The position numbers were made by a program, and so were the translations under genes. 64,000 nucleotides of DNA from Anarhynchus alexandrinus (lineage: Eukaryota; Chordata; Aves; Charadriiformes; Charadriidae): assembly GCA_008711295.1 (NCBI GenBank), contig VUYV01000015.1, forward strand, positions 2,238,846-2,302,845, given 5' to 3'. This document shows positions 48,290 through 59,959 of this stretch, one piece after another. The notes beneath the pieces were generated by a model. The model ran no database searches, was not told where the DNA came from, and saw nothing but the letters and a program-made list of their open reading frames with translations. Within the stretch, counting starts at the first letter, position 1. The number at the start of each line of letters is the position of its first letter.

Positions 48290-48390
48290 TCCTGCGGAAA
48301 AGTGGCTTTAGCGACAAGCGTCTCACAACTGCCATTCGCACAATCGTTCCCCTTGTCGATACGATGACCTTTCAGAGGCGGAAGCTCCTT
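48290..48390. promoter_or_regulatory. Short CpG cluster
   Basis: Eight CpGs in about 95 bases (GCGACAAGCG, TTCGCACAATCG, GTCGATACGATG, GGCGGAAG), with four more just upstream (48170-48215). The flanks are CpG-poor. This may be a constrained or unmethylated regulatory site. Confidence 0.3.
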
Positions 48391-48399
48391 TTTATTACT

Positions 48400-50250
48400 C
48401 TGTGCACTGGGGTAAACCAGGCCACGCTGTGTTATCTACCCAATTTATCAACGCTATTTACAGCAGGTCCATTCCTCTGTCTGGCTTAACTCAGTGCCCA
48501 GAGACCCGGCATTGAGAGAGGAGGCGGCTGCTGAAGAGAAAGAAATGTCAATTCCAGCCTAGTCCCCTAAAGTGAAATAAAAGAAACAAAGTAAATAAGG
48601 AAGGAGAAGTAAATACAGTATCTCCAGGGTGATTACGTCTATCTAGTCCAATACAGGCAAGCATGAAACCAATAGAAACACAGCCTTATCCTCTTAGTTA
48701 TCACCACACACAGAATGTCATCTCTTGGTGGCCTAAAAAGAAAGAAGCGTGCCACATCCATCTTTAATGAATATGACATATCTCTCACCCGCTTGTATTT
48801 CAGCAACTCCAAACTGCTGAAAAATGAGATAGGAGAGTCTATTCTCCCTGTTTGCCCTGAATCATGAGGATGGATTAAAATGGTTTTTGTTCTGCTTTGT
48901 TTTTCAAGGATTGCTTTGGGTAATTTTGTTTTCTTTCTGCTCCTCTGTGCTTTAAGGGTTCAGGTTTGCCAGCAGTTCTCCACAACTCTGTGATCAAGAT
49001 GTAATCTTTTACTGTTTTTAAATTAAAGAAAAAGAGGCTATTATATGCACAAATGCTTGCAAAGTCTGCGGGTAATTGGAAAACACCAATTATCACGAGA
49101 CTCACTGTGAAATCACAAGGGTAGCAGTCTGCTCCCTCCATCACACTCAGATCATCTGAGCCTTGGGCCTGCCTTTCTGGCAGGTTTAAATTCACTGAAG
49201 TGGCAAAATAGTCCATGCCCCTTCCCCTGTGGTACCGCCGCCTGGCCTGTAGGATGCTTCGAGCCACGCAATGAAGGGGATGTTGCTCTGATACTTCACC
49301 ACACATCTCAGCAGGTCTCTTTCAACATCATGTTCTCCTGCCATACGATCTGTACTCACATCTCCCTTCAACAAGGATCATGCTATGGCCGTCCATATAT
49401 TCTTCAAATGAGTTAATATATTCATTATATATTTCTCTATCTTACTCCCCTGCACCCTGGGTTGGTTTCAGTCCTTGCTAGCTACACTAACTCAAGACTA
49501 AGCAGGTAGCCATCAGTATCTTGGATTTTGTCTTGCATTGTTTAGACCAGTATTGAACCATCACATGGATGGTCCATGGGGACTGTGACAAACAAAAGAA
49601 TTTATTTGTTTCCCTACAAATGAAATATAGCCCCCCATAAACCCCACAGCTGTGATGTATCACAATGTCTGGGCATAGTCAGGAATCTAACTCAACCATG
49701 TCCTCATGGATTTACAAATCAATCAACCTTGTGGAGGCTGCTTTCTTAAATCATATTTGAAATGTGAAATTAAGAGAATAACAAGAATAAAACATGAAAG
49801 AAAAGATCTGTGTATAAAGAATAATTCAGACAGGTTCCACTGAAACTACGGGCTCTGTTCAGGTTTCCTATTATAATTACACTTCATTGCTGCCTCTCTC
49901 TGATGACTGCCTAGGAACCAGCCTTTGACAGCCCTCCCTCTAAAGCAGGCTTTCTAATTTATTGTTTTCTTGGTGTTGGGAGCCATACCTGTCTACTCCA
50001 GGCACCTAAACCAGATGTCTGGCTGAGGTCTTAAAGAAACAGTGTGCTTGCACATGCCTTCAAGTGAAAGCTTTATTCTAGTCACTGTGGACTTCGGCTA
50101 TGAAGCTGATATAGCAGACGGCAGGAAAGGAGAAGACAGTAGAGATCAAGACCACATTCCTGTTCATTCTTGTAAGTACTTCACCGAGGGAGAAAGGACC
50201 CAGGTGAGGACGATGCCTCATAAGGGGAGAGTCCCTGGACACTGCACGAG
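48400..50250. other. Non-coding stretch, nothing recognised
   Basis: A 143-codon minus frame (48875-49306) is without domains. A weak plus-strand frame at 50027-50174 ends at a GTAAGT donor-like site (50173-50178) but has no good acceptor. No transposon before the CR1 boundary. Confidence 0.45.
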
Positions 50251-50253
50251 GCT

Positions 50254-51330
50254 TCACAGAAACACAGAATGGTCAGGGTTGGAAGGGACCTCTGGAGATC
50301 ATCTAGTCCAACCCCCCTGCCAGAACAGGGTCACCTACAGCAGTTGCACAGGATGGCATCCAGGCGGGTTTTGAATGTCTCCAGAGTGGGAGACTCCACA
50401 ACTTCTCTGGACAGTCTGTGCCAGTGCTCTGCCACCTTCAAAGTAAAGAAGTTCCTCCTCATGTTAAGATGGAACTTCCTATGTTCAAGTTTGTGCCTGT
50501 TACCTCTTGTCCTACACTGGGCACCACTGAAAAAAGTCTGGTCCCATCCCCCTGGCACCCTCCCTTTAAGTATTTATAAGCATTGATAAGATCCCCCCTC
50601 AGTCTTCTTTTCTCTAGACTAAAAAGACCCAAGTCCCTCAGTCTTTCCTCATAAGAGAGATGTTCTAATCCCCTAATCATCTTTGTAGCCCTTTGCTGGA
50701 CCCTCTCCAAGAGTTCCCTGTCCTTCTTGAACTGGGGAGCCCAGAACAGGACACAGGACTCCAGATGTGGCCTCACCAGGGCAGAGTAGAGGGGAAGGAT
50801 GACCTCCCTCGACCTGCTGCCCATGCTCTTCTTGATGCACCCCAGGTTGCCATTCGTCTTCTTGACCACCAGGGCACATTGCTGGCTCATGGTCATCCTG
50901 TTGTCCACCAGGACTCCCAGGTCCCTTTCCGCAGAGCTGCTCTCCAGGACGTCAGCCCCCAACCTGTACTGATGCATGGGGTTATTCCTCCCCAGGTGCA
51001 GTACCCTATACTTACCCTTGTTGAATTTCATAAGGTTTCTCTCTGCCCAACTCTTCAGCCTGTCCAGATCATGCTGTAAGGCAGCACAGCCTTCCGGCGT
51101 GTCAACCGCCCCTCCCAGTTTTGTGTCATCAGCAAACTTGCTGATGGTACACTCTATCCCTTCATCCAGGTCATTGATGAATATATTGAACAGGACTGGA
51201 GCCAGTACTGACCCCTGAGGGACACCACTCGTTACTGACCTCCAACTAGACTCTGCACCACTAACCACAACCCTCTGAGCTCTATCTGCCAGCCACAGCG
51301 TGGCTGTTGACCACCTCATGTTCCTCATAG
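50254..51330 (-). mobile_element. CR1 LINE, 5'-truncated, reverse transcriptase frameshifted
   Basis: This is the clearest element in the window, a CR1 retrotransposon on the minus strand. From about 51325 down to 50515, one frame encodes the distal part of the reverse transcriptase: GVPQGSVL and [13 protein letters not shown], then FADDTK (FADD bases 51125-51136, the catalytic metal-binding block). The thumb/C-terminal landmarks [27 protein letters not shown] and [12 protein letters not shown] follow. Near 50515-50530 the frame shifts. The family C-terminus ([18 protein letters not shown] and FKTRLD) continues in another frame to about 50331. The 3' untranslated end carries the reverse complement of the typical TTGGAAGGGACCTCTGGAGA segment, and the terminal repeats are degenerate. 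The endonuclease and proximal RT are missing, as usual for 5' truncation. The copy cannot move on its own. The 331-codon open frame over 50459-51454 begins upstream of the element. Confidence 0.97.
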
Positions 51331-51339
51331 CAGAAGCAA

Positions 51340-53745
51340 CAAGCCCTGTGTGCATCCAACGGCAAAAGAGAAAGCATTTAACAGGATTAGCTTGTTCCAA
51401 TTCCAGAACAACCACCCCTCCTGTAATTCCCTCTGTAACTCCCTCCTTATTCACCCTGGTGAGCCGAATTTAGTCCATCACTGGTGATGAGCTGTTCCAG
51501 TGTCACTATCATTCAGCTTTTGGCAGCTGCCTCCTAACAATCCCATGGTCATTTGGGCACTGCCAATGTCGTGAGATACCTTTAGCACTCCTATCTGATT
51601 GGCAGTGAAGTGAACACCACTAGCACTGAACTTTCTGCAGTGTCTGTTAAAGATAAGGGGAGGGGGGGAACTTGAATAATTTATGTAGTTAGTTTAATTT
51701 AAATAATTTATATGCTAAGCATTGCAAACAGAGCTGGAGTTGATAATGAGTCCGAGAAGCACATTTTGAACTCAGTTGCAGATTCTACTGCATTGTAATT
51801 CTTGCAGGATACAGGATTTCCTAGCAGTATAAAGGCCAGGGAGTGTAAACAAGGTAGTTGCTTGAAGAAGAGTCTGTACAGACTCCTTCTTTACCAATTA
51901 CCACCAGATCGTCTTACGCTCTCTACAGCTTGTTCAGTTTGAACCTCCTGAAATTATCAAGAGCTGCATGCGTTTCCCCAAGCCGCAGAGAAGCCTGGCT
52001 CCATTGTTTGACAAATAACAGTTTGTAACTGGTGTAATCTGTAATCAGGAATCAATTAAAGAGATATCAACAGGAAAGGAAAGATAAGGGAAAACCAGGA
52101 GAAAATCAATGAACAACATAAGGGAATTGATCATTCAAAGGGTCTTTCTTAAGCCACTGGGTCCTCTCAGAGGACTTTTTGTGGCACGTCCCATAGGCTT
52201 TGTCTTTTCCTCTTCATCTGTTTTTTTGCCATTTTACATGAAGAAGCCCTTCTCTTTAGCAGCGGGGAAAAAGAAAAAAAAATAAAATCCAAGGTTCATT
52301 GAGTGGCCACTGCCTTTTACACTTATAATGCAAGTGAAATACATCTGAGAGGTTGCTTAGAGCTAAAGAAATTTGATGCTAAACTTTGTGAATTCTTGCA
52401 TGAATTCACAGCAAATATCTCCAGGAACACTTCAGAGATGTACAGGCACTCTTCAGGGATGCAAGCACCGAAGAGATCGCTTGCACTTACCTCATGCAAA
52501 ATATTTTCCCACAAATCCTTACACAGTTTAAGCCCTATCTTTGTAATAGCAGACCGGTTATTTGCTACTGGCTTCTTTTATCAAGGTGGGTTTTTTTTCT
52601 GTTTAAATTTCTAATATCCTTGAAAACATACTTACTGGTTTCAAAGATGCCACTAGAACAGCAGTAATGAATCCACATTACCAAATCCAGCAACTGCTTT
52701 GAGTGTCAGGATACTTTGTGTTGATCCATGACTCCTCCCAGAGTTCTGCTGTTATGTGTGCAAATCACAGCTTTCAGTTAAAAAATAAATACCTTTCCAG
52801 ACATGAATTGCTGTGAACAAAATAGGTTGAAAATGTGTACCAAGTTCTGAGCCACAAAGACTTGAAAACCACAAGAGAAGTGAAAAGAAACCACAAATTT
52901 AACCACTGGAAAAAAAAAAGTAATGATTTTTAAGCTGATCAGTGCTGTGATTTTTAGGTGGTCTTATTTGTCACTTTTGAACATCTGCAGGTTGGCACAG
53001 TTGTGGAGCCATGAAAGGCTTTGGAGATTTTTCTTGTAAAATGCCAAGATTTGTGTCATTTCTCAGTTTGTCAGTTGTACAATAGTTAGGGAATTCACGT
53101 GCCCAGTGAAAAAAATACTGATGGTGGAGCACAGAACTTGTTTCAGGGGCTTTCCAGGATCCCAAGGGAGTCAAGACCAAAAGCTTAATGTGAGGAAGTC
53201 CAGAGGCTTCCCTCCTCCCTAGACTGCCAAGGAAGGCAAAGGGAGCCCACGCTCTCTTTGTGCCCCACACATGGACTTGGAAAAGATCATACAAGTACAG
53301 AAGACATGGTTGTGAGAGTAGCTACCTCAGGTGAAGGACATAATTGCATTCCTAAAAGTAGGAAAAGTTTTGGGAAGCTAGGGTCATCTTCTCTGGGACC
53401 ATGTTTTGCTAACTGTCAAGATGTGCGTCTTCTCATATCTCAGTAAATATTTGAGTTAAGCAAAGCAAAATTAAGCAGAGATGAGCTTCTGCAGTCCACA
53501 CTTAATGTTTCCCACTGAACCCTCTACTCTTTGTTTGAAAAAGCATGTACTTCAGTATCCGAAGCAGTCATTTCACTTCTGTCTGCCACAGAGTTTTAGG
53601 ATCCCACATTTAATAGGAATAGGAAGGCAGACATTTTGTTTTGGTGCAGACAGCATTTTTCTTTTCTAGACAGAGTGCGGGATATGTGGCAAGGAAACTT
53701 ACTCTTTATTAACCACAAACAAAAGTAGCAAAGTATAGCTGGCTC
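51340..53745. other. Non-coding stretch, nothing recognised
   Basis: An A/T-rich part at 51675-51715 has TTTAATTTAAATAATTTA-type sequence. A single GGTGTAAT half-motif occurs near 52030. Frames up to 107 codons without domains. Confidence 0.5.
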
Positions 53746-53797
53746 TCATCTCCTTAGTTCTAGGACTTTATCTTATACGTCAAAAATTGCTCCAACC

Positions 53798-53858
53798 CCT
53801 CCTGGTGCTGAACTAGATGATGTCCAGAGATGACTTCCAACCCCAACTCTTCTGTGAT
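53798..53858 (+). mobile_element. CR1 3' end fragment
   Basis: TGCTGAACTAGATGATGTCC is followed by AGAGATGACTTCCAACCCC and AACTCTTCTGTGAT, the plus-strand form of the CR1 3' untranslated end and its terminal octamer-like repeat. Only about 60 bases are clear. It may extend upstream to about 53750. Orientation is opposite to the larger copy at 50 kb. Confidence 0.8.
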
Positions 53859-53869
53859 AAACCGAACCT

Positions 53870-55755
53870 ACTTAAACTATCTTTAGAAACTAAGAGGGGA
53901 CAGGGGGGCCAACGAGGGACTGGCTGTGTTAGGTATGTTTCATAGCATTGCAGCACATAAAGGTGGCGAGAAATAAAACTTATCCAACTGAGTTAATTTC
54001 TTCTCCAATTTGCCAGCAAGCACTATCAAGACAGAGAGTCTGGATTTACACTACTGGACAATCAGAATTTAGCTTAGCCAAGGATGAGATAAAGCCTCAC
54101 AAAGAACAGTAGACTTATCTACATTTCTGTTAAGTATTTTGGGTTTGGGTTGGTGTCTCTGCAGCTGAAATATTGTGGGTATTAAAAGACACAACAGAAT
54201 TTGCTGTATTGAGCTGTACAGTGTTGGTCCTTGTCTTCTGTCCAGATGATGTTTGCTGCCTTGGAAGACGGTGGTCTCCCCATTTCACCCCCATAATTCA
54301 CTGGGTCAATTATGCAAAGCTAGATGGACAGAGCAGGAGAATTTTTTCCTGACCCCATGCACCATCGGTTGAGACATTCCTTTATCTTTAGTTGGTGACG
54401 CCTTGAAACCAACAGGAAGATGTTGCCACTGCTGGTAAATAAAGGCGTTTAAAATCCATTACAGCAAGATATGTAATGGGTTTTCTTTCCATCAAGATCT
54501 CTTTGTCTTGTTCAAAACACAAGCAGGAACGAGCCTTTCTCCCAGCGGTGGGTGGTAACGGTCAGAGCTCCTTTGGCCTCTTTGCATCTGACAGCCCTTT
54601 CCCTCTGCTCTTTAGGGAGGGAAAGGTTAAATGTCACCTCTGCCTTTCTTGTTTCCTTCCCTGTTGCTCTCTGAGAAAGAAAGGCCTGAAATTCATATCA
54701 GTGACATCAAGTACAGGGTCTGCTGTGCTACTGCACTTTTAAATTAACAAAGCATCCAAGATTCTCTCTCCTCCTCTGTCTCTGCCTCTTGGCTTCTTTC
54801 TTTCTCATTCAAGGCTAAGCTGACCAAGCATTCCCTCTGCCTCATTTCCATCTAGGACTGAGTGTCCCTGCACTGCCCTCCCAACAGCAGGCTCAGCTTT
54901 CCCTCTTCCTCACTGATGATGGAACTTCAGCAAAACAGTGGGAAGAGAAGATAGAGGGGAAGCTGATCATATGCATCTGTTTCTCTCTTGAAAATCCACG
55001 TGGCACCACATAATACACCTCTCACTTTCTTTTGCAAATCTATTTTTCCACACATCCTAAAAATGCTTTCCAACCCACCCAGCCCTTTCCTCTCTTGCCT
55101 TTCCCATTTCCTTAAAATCACTTCAGACAGTCTCTTTTTCCCCTCACTTGCTCTGAAGGACTAGAGGAATGAAGTTGAGTTCACCAAGTTATATGTTTAA
55201 GTGTTTTTCTTCCTTCTTACCATATTTATCACCACCGCTAGCACTACCATCACTGCCAATCTGGCTGTCTGGTCTTAAAATCTTGGCTAAATCCGCATGC
55301 AGAAGAGGACAATGTACATCTCAATGTCACCATGGCAGGTGTGGGGCTATGGTTTTTTTACCACTTCCTCCTAATCTTGGAAGAAGAAATAGAGAAGGAA
55401 TTAAAAAGAGACACAGAGAAAGGTTTCCCTATAAAGAAGATAGGTCTTTAGCTAGGCAGCTGGTGTGATCCACTTGCAATTACTGCTCTTTTGCTAGACT
55501 CAAGAACCTCACAGATGTAAAATACAGCTTCTTCCCCTCTCCTGAACTAATTCATTCAGGACCTGTAATTTTGTATGATGTACATCTACAACTGTGAAGG
55601 TCCTCACTTTGTAAATATACTCATCACTTCCCTTTCCTGGACTACTCCTGCCCTCCTTACTGGTGAGATGTAACTCAAAGCACTTTGGAAAAAAAAAATC
55701 TGTGAAACATCAGTTTTGTTTTTTTTTTTCCTTTTTTGAAGACAAAGACTTACAT
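53870..55755. other. Non-coding stretch, nothing recognised
   Basis: Pyrimidine-rich sequence at 54600-54900. Frames up to 99 codons (55169-55468) without domains. T/A runs near 55687-55735. Confidence 0.5.
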
Positions 55756-55764
55756 GGGGAGTCT

Positions 55765-55930
55765 AAACGAAGCAACATGAATTGTTCAAGCCGCTGAGTT
55801 TGCTCAAGCCTGAGGACTGCATTCATTATTATTATTGCATTTAATTAGTAATAACACATCAACATAAATTATGCAACAGAAAATAAGTTTTATTCCCTGC
55901 CACTAATGTCTCAAAATCTAGGAGACAAGA
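55765..55930. promoter_or_regulatory. Candidate enhancer-like block with direct repeat
   Basis: TCAAGCCGCTGAG (55786-55798) is repeated as TCAAGCCTGAG (55804-55814). It is followed by ATTATTGCATTTAATTAGTAAT and AAATTATGCAACAG (homeobox and C/EBP-like sites). There is an ATTGTTC SOX-like site at 55781-55787. No open frame. Inference from content. Confidence 0.25.
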
Positions 55931-55934
55931 TGCT

Positions 55935-57930
55935 TTATGGAAAAGCGCTTGTCAAACTGACTGAAAACAAATACCATATCTAATATAGCAAACAGGGTTT
56001 TTTTGTGGGTTTGTGTCTGTGTGTGTGGTTTTTTTTTTTCTTCTTCTCTTCAAATTTATGCACAAAACATTTAATTCTACCTTTCAAGAATGTGGTTTAG
56101 GTCAAATGTCTCCTTTTCTCTGCTAAACCCACAGATCATTTTCTCCTTTAAATGGGGATAATTTTCTATTGTTTGAAAAAAGGTAATTGAAGGACTTCTG
56201 ATGAAAGTGGAATCTTCCCACAATTCAAATAATAGTGCTGAGAGCCATTTCTTGTGAGAGCAATAGTTTAGCTGTCTCACGTCCCCATCCTTCACAGGGC
56301 TGGGCTCCCCTGCCAGGCTACAAATCCCCTGGTGCCCCCCATCCACAGCATTTGCCTGAGGCACTGCGACAGCTCAGGTCTGGCCGCCTGGAAATTGAAT
56401 TTCAATTTGAGAAAAGTCTAAATGTTCTTCTTCAATCAAAGATGTCAGACTAAAAAGTTTTAGCGTTTCTGGAACTCCTTGTGCCAAGACGGGTTTTGAT
56501 ATTCTGCCTTTTCATTCCAACTCAGGACAAAATCAAATGTTGACAAAACTGTAATTGCCTAAGTCAGCTTTCCTATTTAGGTTCGTTTTGTTAGAGCAAG
56601 GCAGAAGTCTGTGAGGACGTTTCTACTTCTGCTTAGACTATTTAGAACAGTTTTAAAATAAGGCGGAATCATTTGCCCTCTTAAAGGAATTACAATGTTT
56701 GGCTTAACTAGCTTAAGTAAGGCCCTACTTAAACGGTACAGTAGTCCGGGTACGTGGCACCTCCTAAAGGACTACAGAAGCAGAAGGCACGTGAAACAAA
56801 GTGCTGGTCTTTAATACCGCTGGTTCAAATGTCTTTATGTCTGAGATGCTTTAACTGCATTTCAAAAAGTTTCAGAGTGAACATAAGGTTCAAATAGTAC
56901 CTGGGATTAATGCCCAGTTGTAGAAAATCCATTTTCTATTCTTCTACATAAAACCAACGTTAAAACTTGAAGTTTGTAGCAGTGTAGCTAGCTTACTGAT
57001 GTAAAGGTGGTTGTGTGCTCACACCTGATATGGATAAATAAACACTGCAGTGGTTAGTGCATAGTTTCCACATTAGAGATTTTAGTGCCATACATAATCA
57101 ATTGTCCTCTGTCAGCTGACCTGACACGACTCATCAAATACGTGTCCTTAGCTCTGCCACCCCTGCATGCAAAAAACCCCACAAGAAGCCCAAAAGGTGA
57201 ATGGCAACTATAAGCATTGGTAGCTCGATAACTTTAAAGCATGTAGCCACACTTGAATCCAGTGTGATTACACTAGTACAAGCCTGTGGCAGACAAAAAT
57301 TGAGGTTCATTCCAGATTTTAGAGCCATGGGCAAGAGTAACTACAATATCATATACCTGTGAGATGGCACCAGTAATGTTTAGTCACCTCAAAGTTAAAT
57401 ATAGATTTTCTTAACTGCTAGCCCTGCCCAATCCAATTGTGATCTGAACACTAAAGTACCCAGCTCAGCTTTTGACATAACTGTAAAGAAATAAAGATGC
57501 CAGACTTCATAACCTGCAGATGGCTGCAGGGGGGCAGACCGTGGACCCAGGCTAGCACATCGCATCTCTGACAAAGGCCAGCAGCGGGTGTGTGGGAAAG
57601 CTGTAAGAGCTGGTACTGATACTGCCTGAGGATGACTTCCTTGCCTTGAAACTTAATTGATAAATTTGTTGACAAGGCGCATGATGCAGAATGCCATCAT
57701 CATGCGCTTTCTTACAGGGAGACTGCTGAAGACAAACTATCACCCTTCTGCTAGCGATGGACTTTGCAACACTCATTCAGCAACTGACAGCCAGTTGTTG
57801 GGCTTTCACATTGCAGCAAAGGAAGAAAAGGCATTTCAAAACATGTTTGCAAGACAACAGAAATCAGCAAGGGATACTCAAGGGCAAACACAGCACCTGA
57901 AACTACTTGTAATTCACATTTTGTTCCTAA
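55935..57930. other. Non-coding stretch, nothing recognised
   Basis: A TG/T-rich simple tract at 55998-56048. Frames up to 95 codons without domains. Confidence 0.5.
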
Positions 57931-57938
57931 GGAGGTAG

Positions 57939-58056
57939 CGCGTGTTGGCAGTGTCCCTTTAACTGCATTGGCGCCGCAGCGGCAACACATTCTCCCTGCC
58001 AGTAACCAAGTCAGTGGCGATTCAAAGACACACCGGACTACAGCGAACGCAAGCGT
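57939..58056. promoter_or_regulatory. CpG cluster
   Basis: Ten CpGs in about 118 bases, including TAGCGCGTG, GGCGCCGCAGCGGC and GCGAACGCAAGCG. This is the densest cluster in the right half of the window. There is no recognisable promoter core. Candidate unmethylated or conserved element. Confidence 0.35.
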
Positions 58057-58064
58057 GCTGCTTG

Positions 58065-59020
58065 CAGTGCCTTTACTGAAATAGCTCACTCTTTAATCAT
58101 ATTTCTCTTCATCCCCCTGTTTCTCAGGGCACTTTGTAACTGGACTTTGCCTGGTCTCACAACAGCCCTCACTACGACTAACCCATTTCCATGCAGAGGA
58201 ATGAAAGCAGGAAGATATCAAATGCCTGTCCTGACTGCACCTGAGACCCAGCAGCAGCAGGTGTACACCTCCGGGATAACATGGGCTTGAATGACAGACA
58301 CATCCTTTTTTTAACTGCTTAAGAATAACCCCATGTATAATTAAAATAATTCTGCCATGCATTGTCATCGCTTAGTTGATCCTGACATATGTCAGCTGCT
58401 AACGAAACAAGTAACACAGGCAATAACACAAATAATGTCTCTTAAAAGCCAATCTAGGAATTTAACAGTTGAAGCAAGGCCTCGTTGTATGGATGATTAC
58501 ACTGAGGCAGAGTGAATGAAGTAGGAACTGCCTGAACTGTTCAAAGCTCAGGTGACCTGTGATCTCAATCAAAACTCTTCAGCAATTCTTTTAAATACCT
58601 AAAGTTGATGAGGTTAATGGTCACTTAGATTTATACTTCTGACTCATGTGGAGAAACTAGCTTATGTTCCCTAATTGCAAAAAACCCCAGTCAAAATAAA
58701 TCTTCCCGTTTACTCCAGTGCTTTTGGAAGATGCTCAGCAAGAACAGAAGTGACCTTTGCAGAAGTGCACAAAGTGACTGCCTGACAGTTCTCTTTTCAC
58801 ACTTCACTGAAGGTAATTCTCGATTTTGTGTGGCATGTATCCTCTGCTCTCTGCAGACCACCATTGAAATCACCCGAACACATACACAGAGAAGAAGACA
58901 TTGAGACAGTGCCACCTCCAGTCTCCCGTTCAGTGTGGAGAGTGACAAAGCAAGGCTCTCTCCTGCCCTTAACCCAAGGATAGCTATGCACTGAACCTAG
59001 TAAAGAGATCTCTTCTGACC
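58065..59020. other. Non-coding, nothing recognised
   Basis: Frames of at most 91 codons, no domain. Confidence 0.5.
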
Positions 59021-59051
59021 CAGGGTGATCATTAAGAAGGAGAGTTTGGCT

Positions 59052-59951
59052 ATGTCTTACCACCAAAGAGATTTTAGGGGAATTTACCTATTCGGGCAAT
59101 TCCTTCTTAAAAATGCCAAGGACTGCTTAGCTTCACTACTTCTCAAAATATCTGTTAAAAATACCAATGGACACTGTAATGGAGAAGTGAGAAATGGCCA
59201 TGAGCCATGTACTGGCCATGTACTGGTCATGAGCACCAGTTGTTTAAAGGAAGTGATGCTATATTTGGGACAACTTCCCTGCAATAACCAGAACCCAAAT
59301 GCACCACAGACTAAGCTAACTGTACCTACAGGTAACAGTGACAGTCAACATGGACCTGCTTTCCTGGCACCCCAGTCATGGGGAGTCTCAGTGCATAGCA
59401 GCCAAGCTATGCTTGCAGGAACAGTTGTCCATCTTACTGACACCAAAACAGCTGCCCTGATGAAGGCAGGGGCAGTTCAAGAGCACCTTCACCAGGGAAC
59501 ACCTATCAGGATGGCCAAACAGCTGTGTGGCATGGTCCTCAGTGGAGAAGGGGACCTTCACAGCCCAGTCTGGCTAACTATGGCGACAGAGGAAGATGTT
59601 AAGCACAAATTAAATTGTCACAGTCACAACAGGGGCCAAACCTCCTCCCACTCCCTGTCAAAGTACAGGATGGCTTGTGAACAGTGTATAGCTTTCACTA
59701 AAATCAGTTTTCTGACTGCATATGAGAAAAAAAACCACCCTGAAACAAACAAACAAAACCCAGGGAGGCAGTGGGGAAAGAAAGGGGTGAAAGGGTCCAA
59801 ATGTGATAGTAAAACGTATGTCTCTCTCCATAGACACACAAACACAAAACCCTATCTTCTAAACCAAAATCCCGATGTTGGAAGGCATACAGGCTCAGAG
59901 GAAAATAACTGTAATTTGTGTGAAGAAGGCATTTGCAGCAATTCATTATAA
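59052..59951 (+). other. Long unassigned ORF (299 codons), probably chance
   Basis: This is the second-longest gap-free open frame after the CR1 one. It opens upstream, and the first ATG is at 59052. The product would be soluble, rich in Cys, His, Asn and Lys, with no signal peptide, membrane segment, repeat or domain that I recognise. The C-terminal third is of low-complexity type (KKNHPETNKQNPGRQWG). The Kozak context is poor, and no promoter or splice sites frame it. A 300-codon frame is rare but not impossible by chance in 128 kb of strand. It might be a relic of a retroelement or a single-exon orphan gene. Confidence 0.12.
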
Positions 59952-59959
59952 TTCCTTGC

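Noticed and set aside
50027..50178. Possible exon ending at a GTAAGT donor
   Set aside because: No usable acceptor upstream, an in-frame stop just before, and no recognisable product.
50673..51218. Additional frames on both strands over the CR1
   Set aside because: They are shadows of the CR1 reverse transcriptase.
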